From: Deltaproteobacteria bacterium
GTDB lineage: Bacteria; Desulfobacterota; BSN033; UBA1163
Direction of reading: 5' to 3'
Length of the DNA: 15,662 bases
Assembly: GCA_016875255.1 (NCBI GenBank)
Contig: VGRU01000059.1
Location: 1-15,662 of the forward strand
The translations under genes were made by a program, and so were the position numbers. This document shows, in pieces, positions 1 to 7,648 of this stretch (position 1 is its first letter; the number at the start of each line of letters is the position of its first letter). The notes below the pieces were generated by a model. It made no database searches, was not told the origin of the DNA, and worked only from the letters and a program-made list of their open reading frames with translations.

Positions 1-275
1 CTAAGGTCCATCACGGAATCTATCCCAATGCGACTCGTCTCCTGGAGAGGGAAAGAGGGGAGATCCTTTTTTATGGACTCTATTACTCGATGACCGGCCT
101 CCATGGACTCCATGTGCTCGTTGGGATTGGCCTCCTCTCCGTGATGTTTATCTTGATTCTAAGAGGTAAAATCAATCACGAACGAATCCTTCCACTGGAA
201 AATACCGGGCTTTACTGGCACCTGGTGGATATCATCTGGATTTTTCTCTTTCCACTTTTCTATTTGATGACGTGA
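1..275 (+). CDS. ctaE: Cytochrome c oxidase subunit III, C-terminal part (cut by window edge)
   Basis: Open from the left edge, with codons in phase from base 3, to a TGA at 273-275. About 90 residues are visible. The segment FYGLYYSMTGLHGLHV followed by a hydrophobic helix, and the ending WHLVDIIWIFLFPLFYLM, are the last two membrane helices typical of haem-copper oxidase subunit III (COX3 family). The family has no redox cofactor; it binds to subunit I in the inner membrane and supports proton uptake and enzyme stability. The next gene starts 16 bases downstream, so it belongs to the oxidase operon. Subunit I is presumably just outside the window on the left. The 5' part cannot be seen, so full length and start are unknown. 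Confidence 0.93.
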   Translation, partial: KVHHGIYPNATRLLERERGEILFYGLYYSMTGLHGLHVLVGIGLLSVMFILILRGKINHERILPLENTGLYWHLVDIIWIFLFPLFYLMT

Positions 276-291
276 CTCGAAAGGCAGCGGA

Positions 292-552
292 GTGAAAAGT
301 TATATTTTCGTCTGGCTTTGCTTGGTGGTGCTTACTGGGGTCGCCGTCTCTGTGGCCGGAATGGATTTAGCCGGATGGAGCGTGGCCGTGGCCATGGTCA
401 TCGCTTTCGTCAAATCAGGGCTCATTCTTATTTATTTTATGCATCTGAAAGAGGAAGAAGGGTTCAGGCTCCTTCGATGGATGATCCCCGGAGTCCTGGC
501 CATCTTAATCCTCTTTATCGGTCTGACCTTTCTCGATGTTGCTTTTCGCTAA
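292..552 (+). CDS. ctaF: Cytochrome c oxidase subunit IV, prokaryotic type
   Basis: An 86-residue membrane protein with about three helices (roughly residues 4-22, 28-50 and 60-83). The second helix ends in KSGLILIYFMHLK, the conserved signature of the prokaryotic COX4 family (COX4_pro), which is a small accessory subunit of caa3-type oxidases in the inner membrane. The start is GTG at 292; an AAAGG at about 279-283 is a suitable ribosome binding site, and no in-frame ATG allows full length. It sits between subunit III and subunit II, giving the order III-IV-II. The family is short and variable, but length, topology and neighbours all agree. Confidence 0.88.
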   Translation: MKSYIFVWLCLVVLTGVAVSVAGMDLAGWSVAVAMVIAFVKSGLILIYFMHLKEEEGFRLLRWMIPGVLAILILFIGLTFLDVAFR

Positions 553-564
553 TGGTGGTGAGGT

Positions 565-1479
565 ATGATGCGCGGAGGTACGGGTTTTCCGGACCAGGTG
601 GTTGAGAATGTTTTTCTTTTCATTGCGGCAATCTCCGTTTCGATTCTGGTCCTCATCACCTTCCTGATGATCTATTTTACCATTCGGTATCACCGGAAGA
701 GAAATCCAACGCCCGAAGACATCAGGGGAAATCTCTGGCTCGAGATCCTCTGGACCGTGATCCCTACCCTTCTCGTCCTGTCCATGTTCTATTATGGATG
801 GACAGGGTTTCAAACCCTCAAGAAGGTCCCTGAAGGCGCTTTCACGGTTAAGGTGATGGCACGCCAGTGGTCATGGCTCTTTGAATATGAGAATGGGATG
901 AAGACCGATGAATTGGTCATCCCCGTGGGAAGACCCATCCACCTGCTACTTGCTTCCCAGGATGTGATTCACAGTTTTTATATCCCCGCCCTCAGAGTCA
1001 AACAGGACACGGTTCCGGGAATGGTCACTTCCTTATGGTTTCAAGCCAAGGAGGTTGGAACCTTTGATATCTTGTGCGCGGAATATTGCGGGTTGCAACA
1101 TGCCTATATGCTCACCCGGCTCAAGGTCTTTTCGGAAGAGGAGTTCAACCGGTGGTATCAGGAAAAAGAAATAGACTTGAAGGAAATCCCTCGCGGGCTG
1201 CGGTTGCTTCAGGAGCAGGGGTGCCTGGTCTGTCATAGCCTCGACGGAACGCCAAGGGTCGGCCCCACGTTGAAAGGTCTCTACGGGAAAACGGTCGTTG
1301 TAATCACAGATGGACGGGAGAGAAAGGTTCTCGCAGACGAGGACTATCTGAGGAGATCCTTGCTTCAGCCAAATGCCGATATCGTCAAGGATTTCCCGCC
1401 CATCATGCCCTCCATGCAGAGCATCCTGTCCGAAGAGGAGATCGTTTTACTGATCCGATATGTGAAGGAATTACGATGA
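565..1479 (+). CDS. ctaC: Cytochrome c oxidase subunit II, caa3 type with fused cytochrome c domain
   Basis: A 304-residue subunit II that takes electrons from cytochrome c or a donor complex and passes them through CuA to subunit I. Two N-terminal membrane helices (about 13-40 and 60-79) are followed by a periplasmic cupredoxin domain. The complete CuA ligand set is visible: His136 (in VIHSFYIP), Cys171, Glu173, Cys175, His179 and Met182 (in CAEYCGLQHAYM). A C-terminal cytochrome c domain has the haem motif CLVCH (220-224) and a probable axial Met281 in PPIMPSM. This fusion defines the caa3 type, in which the cytochrome c donor is built in. There is no cleavable signal in front of helix 1. 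The start is the first of two adjacent ATG codons. The gene overlaps the next by four bases (ATGA), implying translational coupling with ctaB. Confidence 0.96.
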   Translation: MMRGGTGFPDQVVENVFLFIAAISVSILVLITFLMIYFTIRYHRKRNPTPEDIRGNLWLEILWTVIPTLLVLSMFYYGWTGFQTLKKVPEGAFTVKVMARQWSWLFEYENGMKTDELVIPVGRPIHLLLASQDVIHSFYIPALRVKQDTVPGMVTSLWFQAKEVGTFDILCAEYCGLQHAYMLTRLKVFSEEEFNRWYQEKEIDLKEIPRGLRLLQEQGCLVCHSLDGTPRVGPTLKGLYGKTVVVITDGRERKVLADEDYLRRSLLQPNADIVKDFPPIMPSMQSILSEEEIVLLIRYVKELR

Positions 1480-2345
1480 GAGATATGAGAACCCGGTTCT
1501 CTCTCTTGGTAGACCTGACCAGATTGAGAATGTCGCTTTTTGTGACTTTTTCCGCCTGGGCGGGCTTTATCCTGGCGAGCAAAGAACTCTCTAAAGGGGT
1601 ATACCCCTTGCTCCTGGGAGTCTTCCTGCTTGCATCAGGGGCCAGTGGCCTCAATCAATACCAGGAGAGACGAGAGGACCAGAGGATGGAGAGGACAAAG
1701 GGCCGTCCAATCCCTTCGGGAAACCTCTCCCCATCTTTAGCCCTGAAGTTGTCTTTGCTCCTTCTCCTTCTTGGATTTTCTATCCTGTGGATTGGGAGCA
1801 GCAGGATAGCGTTGGGTCTGGGCATCTTTGCCATGCTCTGGTATAATGGAATTTACACGCCTCTTAAGAAGAGAACCGTGCTGGCCATCCTGCCGGGAGC
1901 CCTGGTTGGCGCAATTCCTCCCGCCATCGGTTGGTTTTCAGGAGGAGGCCGTCCGGACGGTCAGCTCCTGGCCATCGCATTCTTCTTCTTCATCTGGCAG
2001 ATACCGCACTTCTGGCTTCTTCTCCTCGATTACCGGAGAGACTATGAAAAAGCCGGGTTCCCGGCGGTGACGCAGACCTGGGGATTAAACCAGACGGGCA
2101 AAATTTTATTCGTATGGATCTTGGCAACCGCGGTCGCCGGTCTTCTGACGCCCCTCTTCGGGGTCATCAGCTCTGATGCTATTTTTGGAGGTTTGGTGAT
2201 CCTTACCCTCTGGTTGATATGGAATGCATGGAAAAGACTTTTGAATCATCCTCTTTCCTCTCCTTTTCACCCTGCTTTCAGGGTGGTGAATATTTATATT
2301 TTAACCGCGATGGTTCTCTTCAGCCTCGATCACTTATTGTATTAA
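1476..2345 (+). CDS. ctaB: Protohaem IX farnesyltransferase (haem O synthase)
   Basis: A 289-residue polytopic membrane prenyltransferase of the UbiA superfamily. It adds a farnesyl group to haem b to make haem O, the precursor of the haem a used by the adjacent oxidase. The first prenyl-diphosphate/Mg motif lies around N60...E64...D68 followed by MERTKGRPIPSG; Glu replaces the more common first Asp. Other family hallmarks are YTPLKKRT (127-134), GALVGAIPPAIGW (141-153) and WQIPHFWLLLLDYRRDYEKA (174-193). The start ATG overlaps the stop of subunit II as ATGA, and an AAGG about eight bases upstream lies inside ctaC. It is the last gene of the oxidase operon; a new promoter follows. No ctaA (haem A synthase) is seen in the window. 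Confidence 0.95.
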   Translation: MRDMRTRFSLLVDLTRLRMSLFVTFSAWAGFILASKELSKGVYPLLLGVFLLASGASGLNQYQERREDQRMERTKGRPIPSGNLSPSLALKLSLLLLLLGFSILWIGSSRIALGLGIFAMLWYNGIYTPLKKRTVLAILPGALVGAIPPAIGWFSGGGRPDGQLLAIAFFFFIWQIPHFWLLLLDYRRDYEKAGFPAVTQTWGLNQTGKILFVWILATAVAGLLTPLFGVISSDAIFGGLVILTLWLIWNAWKRLLNHPLSSPFHPAFRVVNIYILTAMVLFSLDHLLY

Positions 2346-2399
2346 ATACAGAAACCTTCCATCATCCATGCACTTTTGAACACTCTCTCTATGTTTTCC

Positions 2400-2429
2400 T
2401 TGACAGGGTATTCCTCCATCGAATATAAA
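2400..2429 (+). promoter_or_regulatory. Sigma70-like promoter of the Act/Qrc-like operon
   Basis: A perfect -35 TTGACA (2400-2405) is followed after 18 bases by TATAAA (2424-2429) in the 141-base gap between ctaB and the pentahaem cytochrome gene. Transcription would start near 2436, giving a leader of about 50 bases. A GGAG at 2450-2453 is too far from the ATG at 2487 to be its ribosome binding site; the likelier one is GGTG at 2479-2482. The promoter implies that the following operon can be expressed separately from the oxidase genes. Confidence 0.6.
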
Positions 2430-2486
2430 TTATTTATATTGAATCGAAAGGAGTAGTTCGACGCATTTCCCGGCTAACGGTGATTC

Positions 2487-3038
2487 ATGAAAAAGAAACT
2501 CGCCCTTTCGATTGGCATCGTTCTCTTTTTACTCTTTGCCATCGTCGCCTACCATCGGTTCCAAGTTCAGACCAAAGGAATCTTCTTCACCGTCTTTCCG
2601 ATCTTCGCATGGGTGTCGGTCGACCAACCCGTTCTGTTCAACCATGTCCGCCATACGGAAGGCCTCAACCTGAACTGCAACTTCTGCCATCGATATGCCG
2701 AAAGATATCGCTCTGCGGGTCTCCCCAACATTGAACTCTGCAAAGCCTGCCATGCCACCGATGCCATGAGCAAGAAACCGGAAGCGCTTAAAGTTGTCAG
2801 ATATGCGCAGTCGGGAGAAGAAATTCCGTGGAAGAAGATGTATGATCTTCCGACGTTTGTCGTCTTTCCACACTGGATCCATGTTCAAAGCGACGTCGAT
2901 TGTTCCGTTTGTCACGGCCTCACCTCGAAAAAGGAGAGACCGGTTAAAATGGTGGATAGAAATTACATGGACTGGTGTATGGAATGTCATAAGAAAAGAG
3001 GGGCAAGCAACGACTGTTATGCCTGCCACTCCAGCTGA
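2487..3038 (+). CDS. Pentahaem cytochrome c, ActA/QrcA-like subunit
   Basis: A 183-residue protein with one N-terminal hydrophobic helix (about 5-22) that is either a signal anchor or an uncleaved signal, and five CxxCH haem sites: CNFCH 64-68, CKACH 85-89, CSVCH 139-143, CMECH 164-168 and CYACH 177-181. The pattern FNHVRH before the first haem, AGLPN between haems 1 and 2, and the central DLPTFVVFPHWIHV match the ActA/class III-like cytochrome family; the His residues there are likely axial ligands. In alternative complex III, ActA has five haems and carries electrons from the Fe-S subunit to cytochrome c or the oxidase; QrcA in sulfate reducers has six. The count of five therefore favours ActA. 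It would face the periplasm. An in-frame stop just upstream fixes the start at or downstream of 2487. Confidence 0.9.
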   Translation: MKKKLALSIGIVLFLLFAIVAYHRFQVQTKGIFFTVFPIFAWVSVDQPVLFNHVRHTEGLNLNCNFCHRYAERYRSAGLPNIELCKACHATDAMSKKPEALKVVRYAQSGEEIPWKKMYDLPTFVVFPHWIHVQSDVDCSVCHGLTSKKERPVKMVDRNYMDWCMECHKKRGASNDCYACHSS

Positions 3039-3041
3039 TTC

Positions 3042-3118
3042 ATTGCGGAATGCGGAATTCGGAATGCGGATTTGAAATCTTAAGTATTCTATTCCGAAAT
3101 CCGAAATCCGCAATCCGA
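3042..3118. repeat. Inverted repeat of tandem degenerate heptamers
   Basis: The left arm (3045-3072) holds four tandem 7-base units of the form (G/T)CGGA(A/T)T. The right arm (3091-3118) holds four units of the reverse-complement form, A(A/T)TCCG(A/C). The 24-base arms 3042-3065 and 3091-3114 pair at 21 of 24 positions, leaving a loop of 25 bases. The element fills nearly the whole gap between the pentahaem cytochrome gene and the molybdopterin-family gene and ends about eight bases before the latter's ATG. It could fold in the mRNA and modulate expression of the downstream subunit, or it could be a dispersed genomic repeat. Confidence 0.8.
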
Positions 3119-3125
3119 AATAAGA

Positions 3126-5513
3126 ATGATGAAGATCTCTCGAAGAAACCTGTTGAAAATGATCGGTACGGCGACCCTTGGAATGGCGCTGCCCGATGAA
3201 CTTCTCCATGCCCTTCCGAAGGAAGGGGAATGGATCCCTTACGAGGAGTACTGGTCAACAGGGATCTGCCTTCAATGCCCGAGTGGCTGTGGTCTCCGGA
3301 TTCGCTCGGTCAATCACTGGCCGGTCAAACTCGAAGGGATAAAGGACTACCCTGTTAACAAAGGCCGGCTCTGCCCAAAAGGCCAGGCCGGTCTTCAGGT
3401 CCTCTACGATCCGGATCGAATCCGGCATCCCCTGAGAAGAAAAGGAAAACGAGGAGAGGGAAGCTGGGAGAAGATCTCCTGGGAAGAAGCCATTTCGCTC
3501 GTTACTCAAAGATTGAAAAAACTCCGCGAGGCAGGGCGACCCCATCAGCTTCTCGTCCTGGGAGGCCGGTATCGCGGTCATATGCTCGATCTGATGAGCA
3601 GATTTATGGAAGCCTACGGCTCTCCCAACCACCTTGGAAATCCTGCCAGGGGGTCGGACGGAATTCTGAAGGGCCACCTTTTCACGATGGGGATCGGAGA
3701 ATTTCTTTCAATCCACTGGGAAGAAGTTAACTATCTTCTCTCGTTTGGAGCAAGTCTTCTGGAAGCCTCACGATCCTCGATGATCAACCTTCGCGGGTAT
3801 GGATTTCTCAGAAGAGGCAGGCCGGGCATCAGAGGAAAGCTGGTTCAAGTCGAGCCCCGATTCTCGGTAACAGCTTCAAAGGCGGATCAATGGATCCCCA
3901 TTGAACCTGGAACCGATGCTGCCCTGGCCCTCGGCATGGCTCACTGGATCATCAAGGAGAAAAAATTCGACCGGGACTTCATCTCCCGCCATACTTTCGG
4001 GTTCGAAGACTGGAAAGATTCAAATGGAATACCCCGCATGGGCTTTAAGACCCTGGTGTTCAAGGAATACTCTCCTGCTCAGGTCTCATCCATCACAGGA
4101 ATTCCCGAAGAAAAGGTCGTCCAGATTGCAAGTGAATTCGCCACACACAGACCTTCGGTTGCCGTATCGGGAAGAGGAGTCGGAATGCAGACAAACGGGG
4201 CCTATAGCCAGATGGCCGTTGACAGTCTCAACGCACTGGTGGGATCGATTGACCGGCCCGGCGGACTTCTTCTTCAGAGGAAACCCCCTTTTCAAAAATG
4301 GCCGCCTGTCATCAAAGATCCGATTGCGGAAAAGGGTTTATCCCGTCAACGCGTGGATGGAGCCGGCGACTTTCCATTTCCTTTTGCGCAAGAAGTCCCT
4401 TACGTGCTCCCGGAAAGAATCGGCAGGGGAGAGCCCTATCCGATCGATACCCTCTTTCTCTATTACACCAACCCTCTCTTCAGTATCCCCGAGTCCGAAA
4501 AGTTCCGGGCCACCATGGAGAAAGTCCCTTTTATTGTCAGCTTCTCACCCTTTATGGATGAAACAACAGAATTTGCTGATCTCGTGCTTCCGGATGGAAC
4601 CTATTTTGAGCGCTGGCAGGACGACTCTCCTGAGCCAGGACCAGGTTTGCCCATGTTCGGGTTAAGAAGCCCTGTCCTGAGTAGCCCCCTGCATGATGTC
4701 CGCGAAACCGGGGACGTCCTGATTCAGATTGCGAAAGGTCTTGGGGGGAGCATGGCGAGGTCCTTTCCGTGGAAAGATATGCAGGAGACTCTGAAGGCGT
4801 CTATCCGCGGGGTCTTCCGATCAAAACGGGGCTCCATTCGTACAAAGGATTTTGAAGAATTCTGGAAGGCGCTGGTGGATGCCGGGGGATGGTGGGACAG
4901 TTCTTATCCGTTTGGGGAGTGGAGAAAAAAATTCGATACCCCTTCAGGAAGATTTGAATTCTACTCTCAAATCATGGAACGGGGACTGCGTGAACTGTCA
5001 AAGAAACGATCTAAAAGCATGGAATCCATTCTGAAGGAGTTGAAGATCGAGGCAACCGGGGATAAGGCTTTCCTGCCTCACTTTGAAAAACCGCGCCTGA
5101 CCGGAGAAGAAAAGAATTATCCTTTCCACCTCATCCACTATAAATTGATGGCCGGAGCTGAAGGCAGGGGAGCAAACCAGCCTTTTCTCCAGGAAACCGC
5201 CTCTCCCAACCTGCAGGAGAGATGGGGTTCCTGGATTGAAATTCACCCGGAGACCGCACGAACCATGGGAATCCAAGATGGAGATCCGGTCTGGGTGGAA
5301 TCGGAGGTCGGGAAGGTCAAGACAAAAGCGAGGCTCTTCCCGGGTACGCATCCAAAATGCATTCATATCCCTTATGGCCAGGGACATCGGGCTTATGGCC
5401 GCTGGGCCAAAGGAAGAGGAATAAACCCGAACGATCTGATGGTCAGGGAATACGATTATCTGGGCGGGTTTCTATCTCACTTCTCAACAAGAGTAAGGGT
5501 GTATAAGGCTTAA
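3126..5513 (+). CDS. Molybdopterin-oxidoreductase-family subunit, Tat-exported (ActB1/QrcB-like)
   Basis: A 795-residue protein of the MopB/DMSO reductase family. The N-terminus has a twin-arginine signal, SRRNLLKMIG (5-14), so it is exported folded to the periplasm. A [4Fe-4S] site follows: Cys48, Cys51, Cys55 and Cys83. The molybdopterin domains run to about residue 660, and the C-terminal dinucleotide-binding fold covers about 670-795 (ending in HIPYGQGHRAYGRWA and YDYLGG). In the segment that normally carries the metal ligand (after YGSPN, 164-168) there is no Cys, and only Ser177 or Asp178 could serve. The homologues ActB1 and QrcB lack molybdenum, so this may be a structural, electron-transferring subunit rather than a catalytic one; that is inference. 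In most ACIII it is fused to the Fe-S subunit, but here they are separate genes. The start is the first of two ATG codons, with a weak ribosome binding site. Confidence 0.88.
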   Translation: MMKISRRNLLKMIGTATLGMALPDELLHALPKEGEWIPYEEYWSTGICLQCPSGCGLRIRSVNHWPVKLEGIKDYPVNKGRLCPKGQAGLQVLYDPDRIRHPLRRKGKRGEGSWEKISWEEAISLVTQRLKKLREAGRPHQLLVLGGRYRGHMLDLMSRFMEAYGSPNHLGNPARGSDGILKGHLFTMGIGEFLSIHWEEVNYLLSFGASLLEASRSSMINLRGYGFLRRGRPGIRGKLVQVEPRFSVTASKADQWIPIEPGTDAALALGMAHWIIKEKKFDRDFISRHTFGFEDWKDSNGIPRMGFKTLVFKEYSPAQVSSITGIPEEKVVQIASEFATHRPSVAVSGRGVGMQTNGAYSQMAVDSLNALVGSIDRPGGLLLQRKPPFQKWPPVIKDPIAEKGLSRQRVDGAGDFPFPFAQEVPYVLPERIGRGEPYPIDTLFLYYTNPLFSIPESEKFRATMEKVPFIVSFSPFMDETTEFADLVLPDGTYFERWQDDSPEPGPGLPMFGLRSPVLSSPLHDVRETGDVLIQIAKGLGGSMARSFPWKDMQETLKASIRGVFRSKRGSIRTKDFEEFWKALVDAGGWWDSSYPFGEWRKKFDTPSGRFEFYSQIMERGLRELSKKRSKSMESILKELKIEATGDKAFLPHFEKPRLTGEEKNYPFHLIHYKLMAGAEGRGANQPFLQETASPNLQERWGSWIEIHPETARTMGIQDGDPVWVESEVGKVKTKARLFPGTHPKCIHIPYGQGHRAYGRWAKGRGINPNDLMVREYDYLGGFLSHFSTRVRVYKA

Positions 5514-5514
5514 T

Positions 5515-5661
5515 TCAGGATATCAGGAGATCAGGTTACCAGGAGGGAGGCATCAGGAGATCAGACAATCAGAGTTTAAGATTCTCTAAGAAAAAAATTT
5601 ATTGATTGTCGAATGTCTTGATCTGATACCCTGATATACTGATCTTCTGATACCCTGACAT
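5515..5661. repeat. Large inverted repeat of tandem degenerate octamers
   Basis: The 159-base gap between the molybdopterin-family gene and the Fe-S gene is made largely of 8-base units. The left arm has units such as TCAGGATA, TCAGGAGA and TCAGGTTA from 5515 to about 5576. The right arm has TCTGATAC, CCTGATAT, ACTGATCT, TCTGATAC and CCTGACAT at 5622-5661. The outer arms 5515-5534 and 5639-5658 pair at 18 of 20 positions; an inner perfect pair lies at 5564-5571 and 5603-5610. The right arm ends just before the ribosome binding site (AGGAG) of the next gene. It has the same design as the 3042-3118 element but a different unit length. Confidence 0.8.
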
Positions 5662-5672
5662 AGGAGTTCTCA

Positions 5673-6368
5673 ATGTACCGCTGGGGCATGGTGATTGATC
5701 TGGATAGATGCACGGGGTGTCAGGCATGCGTTGTGGCTTGCCGGCAGGAGAACAATGTCCCCTTTGCCGGGGAGCAAGAGGCCGTGCTCGGACGGGGAAA
5801 GTTCTGGATGAATTTCATCTCTGAGGTGAAAGGATCTTACCCCGACGTGAAGATGCGCTTCTTTCCCATTCCCTGCATGCAGTGCGATCATCCTCCCTGC
5901 ACCAAGGTCTGTCCGGTGGAGGCAACCTATAAAAATCCCGAGGGAATCGTAGCCCAGGTCTATCCTCGGTGCATCGGGGTCCGGATGTGCATTTCAAACT
6001 GCCCTTATACGGTCCGCTACTTCAACTGGCATGCCCCCGCCTGGCCGGACGACTACAAGAGGGGCCGGAATCCCGATGTCTACAAGAGGAGAAAAGGGAT
6101 CACGGAGAAATGCAATTTTTGCATCCAGAGGATCCGGACAGCAAAGTGGAAAGCAAAAAAAGAGAACCGCAGGATCCATGATGGCGAGGTCATCCCTGCC
6201 TGTGCGGAGACCTGTCCATCCGGAGCCATCTCTTTTGGAGATCTCAATGATTCGAAGAGCCGGGTTTCCAGGCTCTCCAAGAGTCGCCGTGCTTTTCGCC
6301 TGTTAGAAGACCTCGGCACCAAACCCAAAGTTTACTACCTCAAGGAAGGTGAATGGCATGACGGATAG
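5673..6368 (+). CDS. Four-cluster Fe-S subunit with one degenerate site (ActB2/QrcC-like)
   Basis: A 231-residue DmsB/PsrB-type ferredoxin protein that would pass electrons between the membrane NrfD subunit and the pentahaem cytochrome. Cys groups are 13/16/19/23, 68/71/76/80, 100/106/110 and 147/150/177/181. In the third group the expected second Cys is Val103 (CIGVRMCISNC), leaving 15 Cys in all, which predicts three [4Fe-4S] and one [3Fe-4S] cluster. The CIG-x-R-x-C form followed by NCPYTVRYFNW is characteristic of the ActB2/QrcC/TtrB branch. It has no signal peptide, so it probably travels with the Tat-exported partner. AGGAG sits six bases before the ATG. Its end overlaps the NrfD gene. 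Confidence 0.93.
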   Translation: MYRWGMVIDLDRCTGCQACVVACRQENNVPFAGEQEAVLGRGKFWMNFISEVKGSYPDVKMRFFPIPCMQCDHPPCTKVCPVEATYKNPEGIVAQVYPRCIGVRMCISNCPYTVRYFNWHAPAWPDDYKRGRNPDVYKRRKGITEKCNFCIQRIRTAKWKAKKENRRIHDGEVIPACAETCPSGAISFGDLNDSKSRVSRLSKSRRAFRLLEDLGTKPKVYYLKEGEWHDG

Positions 6369-7647
6369 CGAAGCCATCGCCCGAAAATACGGAAAAGTTA
6401 TTGCCCCGATGACCCGCACGGGATGGGCGTTCTGGGCCACTGCCATTCCCCTTGCGGCCATCTTCCTCTGGTCGGTCTTCGCCTTCGGGTGGCAATACCG
6501 GTTTGGTCTTGGCGAGACGGGAATGGGCCATCCCGTATCATGGGCTCTTTATCTCGTCAATTTTGTCTTCTTCATCGGGATAAGCCATGCAGGGGCGCTC
6601 GTCTCCGCTGTTCTGAGGATCACCCATGCCGGATGGGGAACGCCCTTTGGCAGGGCCGCTGAAGCCGTTACTGTCTTTGCCCTTGCCGCGGGTCCTACCA
6701 ATATTCTTTTCGATTTAGGCCGCTCGTCACGATTCTACTGGGTTGCCCTCCATGCACAGTTCAAGTCGCCCCTGCTCTGGGACTTCACCTGCATCATGAC
6801 CTACTTCACCGTCAGCGTGATCTTCCTCTATGTCCTCATGGTGCCGGATATCGGGCTTCTCCGGGACCGTTTCCCGGGCAGGCGCTGGCTTTACCGGCCG
6901 CTCTCCCTGGGCTGGACCGGAACCGAAAAACAATGGTCGGCCCTGGGAAAGGCGATCGGCTTTCTCTGCATTGCTGTCATCCCCATCGCTGTGAGTGTCC
7001 ACACGGTCGTCTCCTGGGTCTTCGGCTTGCAGACCCAGCCCATGTGGTTTAGCACCATCTTCGCCCCCTACTTTGTCGTGGGAGCGATCTATTCTGGAAT
7101 CGCTGCGATCATTCTTGTCACCATTGCCCTTAGAAAAGTTTACCATCTGGAGGACTACCTGAAACCCTACCATTATAATAATATGGGACTGCTCCTCCTG
7201 GTCTTCACTCTCCTGTGGGCTTATTTCACGTTCGCCGAATACCTGACCGTGGGTTATGCGGGAGGAGAGGCCGAGCACGCTGTTTTATGGAGCAAACTGA
7301 CTGGAAAGTATGCCCTGCTTTTCTGGATCATGGTGGCCCTCTGTTTTGTGATTCCCTTCCCCATACTGGTTTTCAGACGCACTCTTCCGGGACTTCTGAT
7401 TGCCTCCATCTGCATCATCATCGGAATGTGGATCGAGCGCTACACCATCATCATCCCCTCTTTCATTGAGCCCCGTCTCCCCTATGTGCGCGGCGATTAC
7501 ATGCCCTCGTGGGTCGAATGGTCGATGACCTTTGGCCTTGCAGCAGGATTCACGCTCGCCTTTGTTCTCTTTTCCAAACTCTTCCCCGTCATCTCCATCT
7601 GGGAAACCGAAAAAGACGAAAAGGAGAAGGAAAGTAAAGGAGATTGA
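6358..7647 (+). CDS. NrfD/PsrC-family integral membrane quinone-binding subunit (ActC/QrcD-like)
   Basis: About ten membrane helices are visible, the number typical of ActC and QrcD (PsrC has eight). The protein would bind menaquinol or ubiquinol in the inner membrane and deliver electrons to the Fe-S subunit. Landmarks include PVSWALYLVNFVFFIGISHAG in helix 2 and an intramembrane HTVVSW in helix 5, both like the quinone-site helices of ActC; the C-terminus is charged and cytoplasmic. I prefer ATG 6358 (429 residues) because AAGGAAGG at 6342-6349 lies eight bases upstream; a GTG at 6349 in the same frame would add three residues but lacks such a site. It overlaps the Fe-S gene by 11 bases and is followed one base after its stop by the monohaem cytochrome. 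Confidence 0.92.
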   Translation: MTDSEAIARKYGKVIAPMTRTGWAFWATAIPLAAIFLWSVFAFGWQYRFGLGETGMGHPVSWALYLVNFVFFIGISHAGALVSAVLRITHAGWGTPFGRAAEAVTVFALAAGPTNILFDLGRSSRFYWVALHAQFKSPLLWDFTCIMTYFTVSVIFLYVLMVPDIGLLRDRFPGRRWLYRPLSLGWTGTEKQWSALGKAIGFLCIAVIPIAVSVHTVVSWVFGLQTQPMWFSTIFAPYFVVGAIYSGIAAIILVTIALRKVYHLEDYLKPYHYNNMGLLLLVFTLLWAYFTFAEYLTVGYAGGEAEHAVLWSKLTGKYALLFWIMVALCFVIPFPILVFRRTLPGLLIASICIIIGMWIERYTIIIPSFIEPRLPYVRGDYMPSWVEWSMTFGLAAGFTLAFVLFSKLFPVISIWETEKDEKEKESKGD

Positions 7648-7648
7648 T

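Noticed and set aside
2441..2486. GGAG at 2450-2453 as ribosome binding site of the pentahaem cytochrome
   Set aside because: It is over 30 bases from the ATG, and an in-frame stop at 2481-2483 rules out an earlier start.
2529..3209. A 226-codon open frame on the minus strand opposite the pentahaem cytochrome gene
   Set aside because: It lies antisense to a gene with five CxxCH motifs and runs through the heptamer repeat; its translation has no recognisable domain.
3901..4665. A 254-codon plus-strand open frame inside the molybdopterin-family gene
   Set aside because: It is a shifted frame of a clearly recognised protein, and its composition (rich in Ser, Arg and Pro) is that of a shadow frame.
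3042..5661. Repeat arrays as a CRISPR array or insertion-sequence ends
   Set aside because: Units are 7-8 bases without spacers, and the two elements differ in sequence, so they are neither CRISPR repeats nor matching terminal inverted repeats of one element; no transposase is present.
6727..7278. A 183-codon minus-strand open frame inside the NrfD gene
   Set aside because: It is antisense to a strongly supported ten-helix membrane protein; its charged, His/Asp-rich translation is the usual complement of hydrophobic codons.
7532..7648. N-terminal extension of the monohaem cytochrome into the NrfD gene
   Set aside because: The extension would bury the Sec signal peptide behind 39 polar residues; the ATG at 7649 has its own ribosome binding site.
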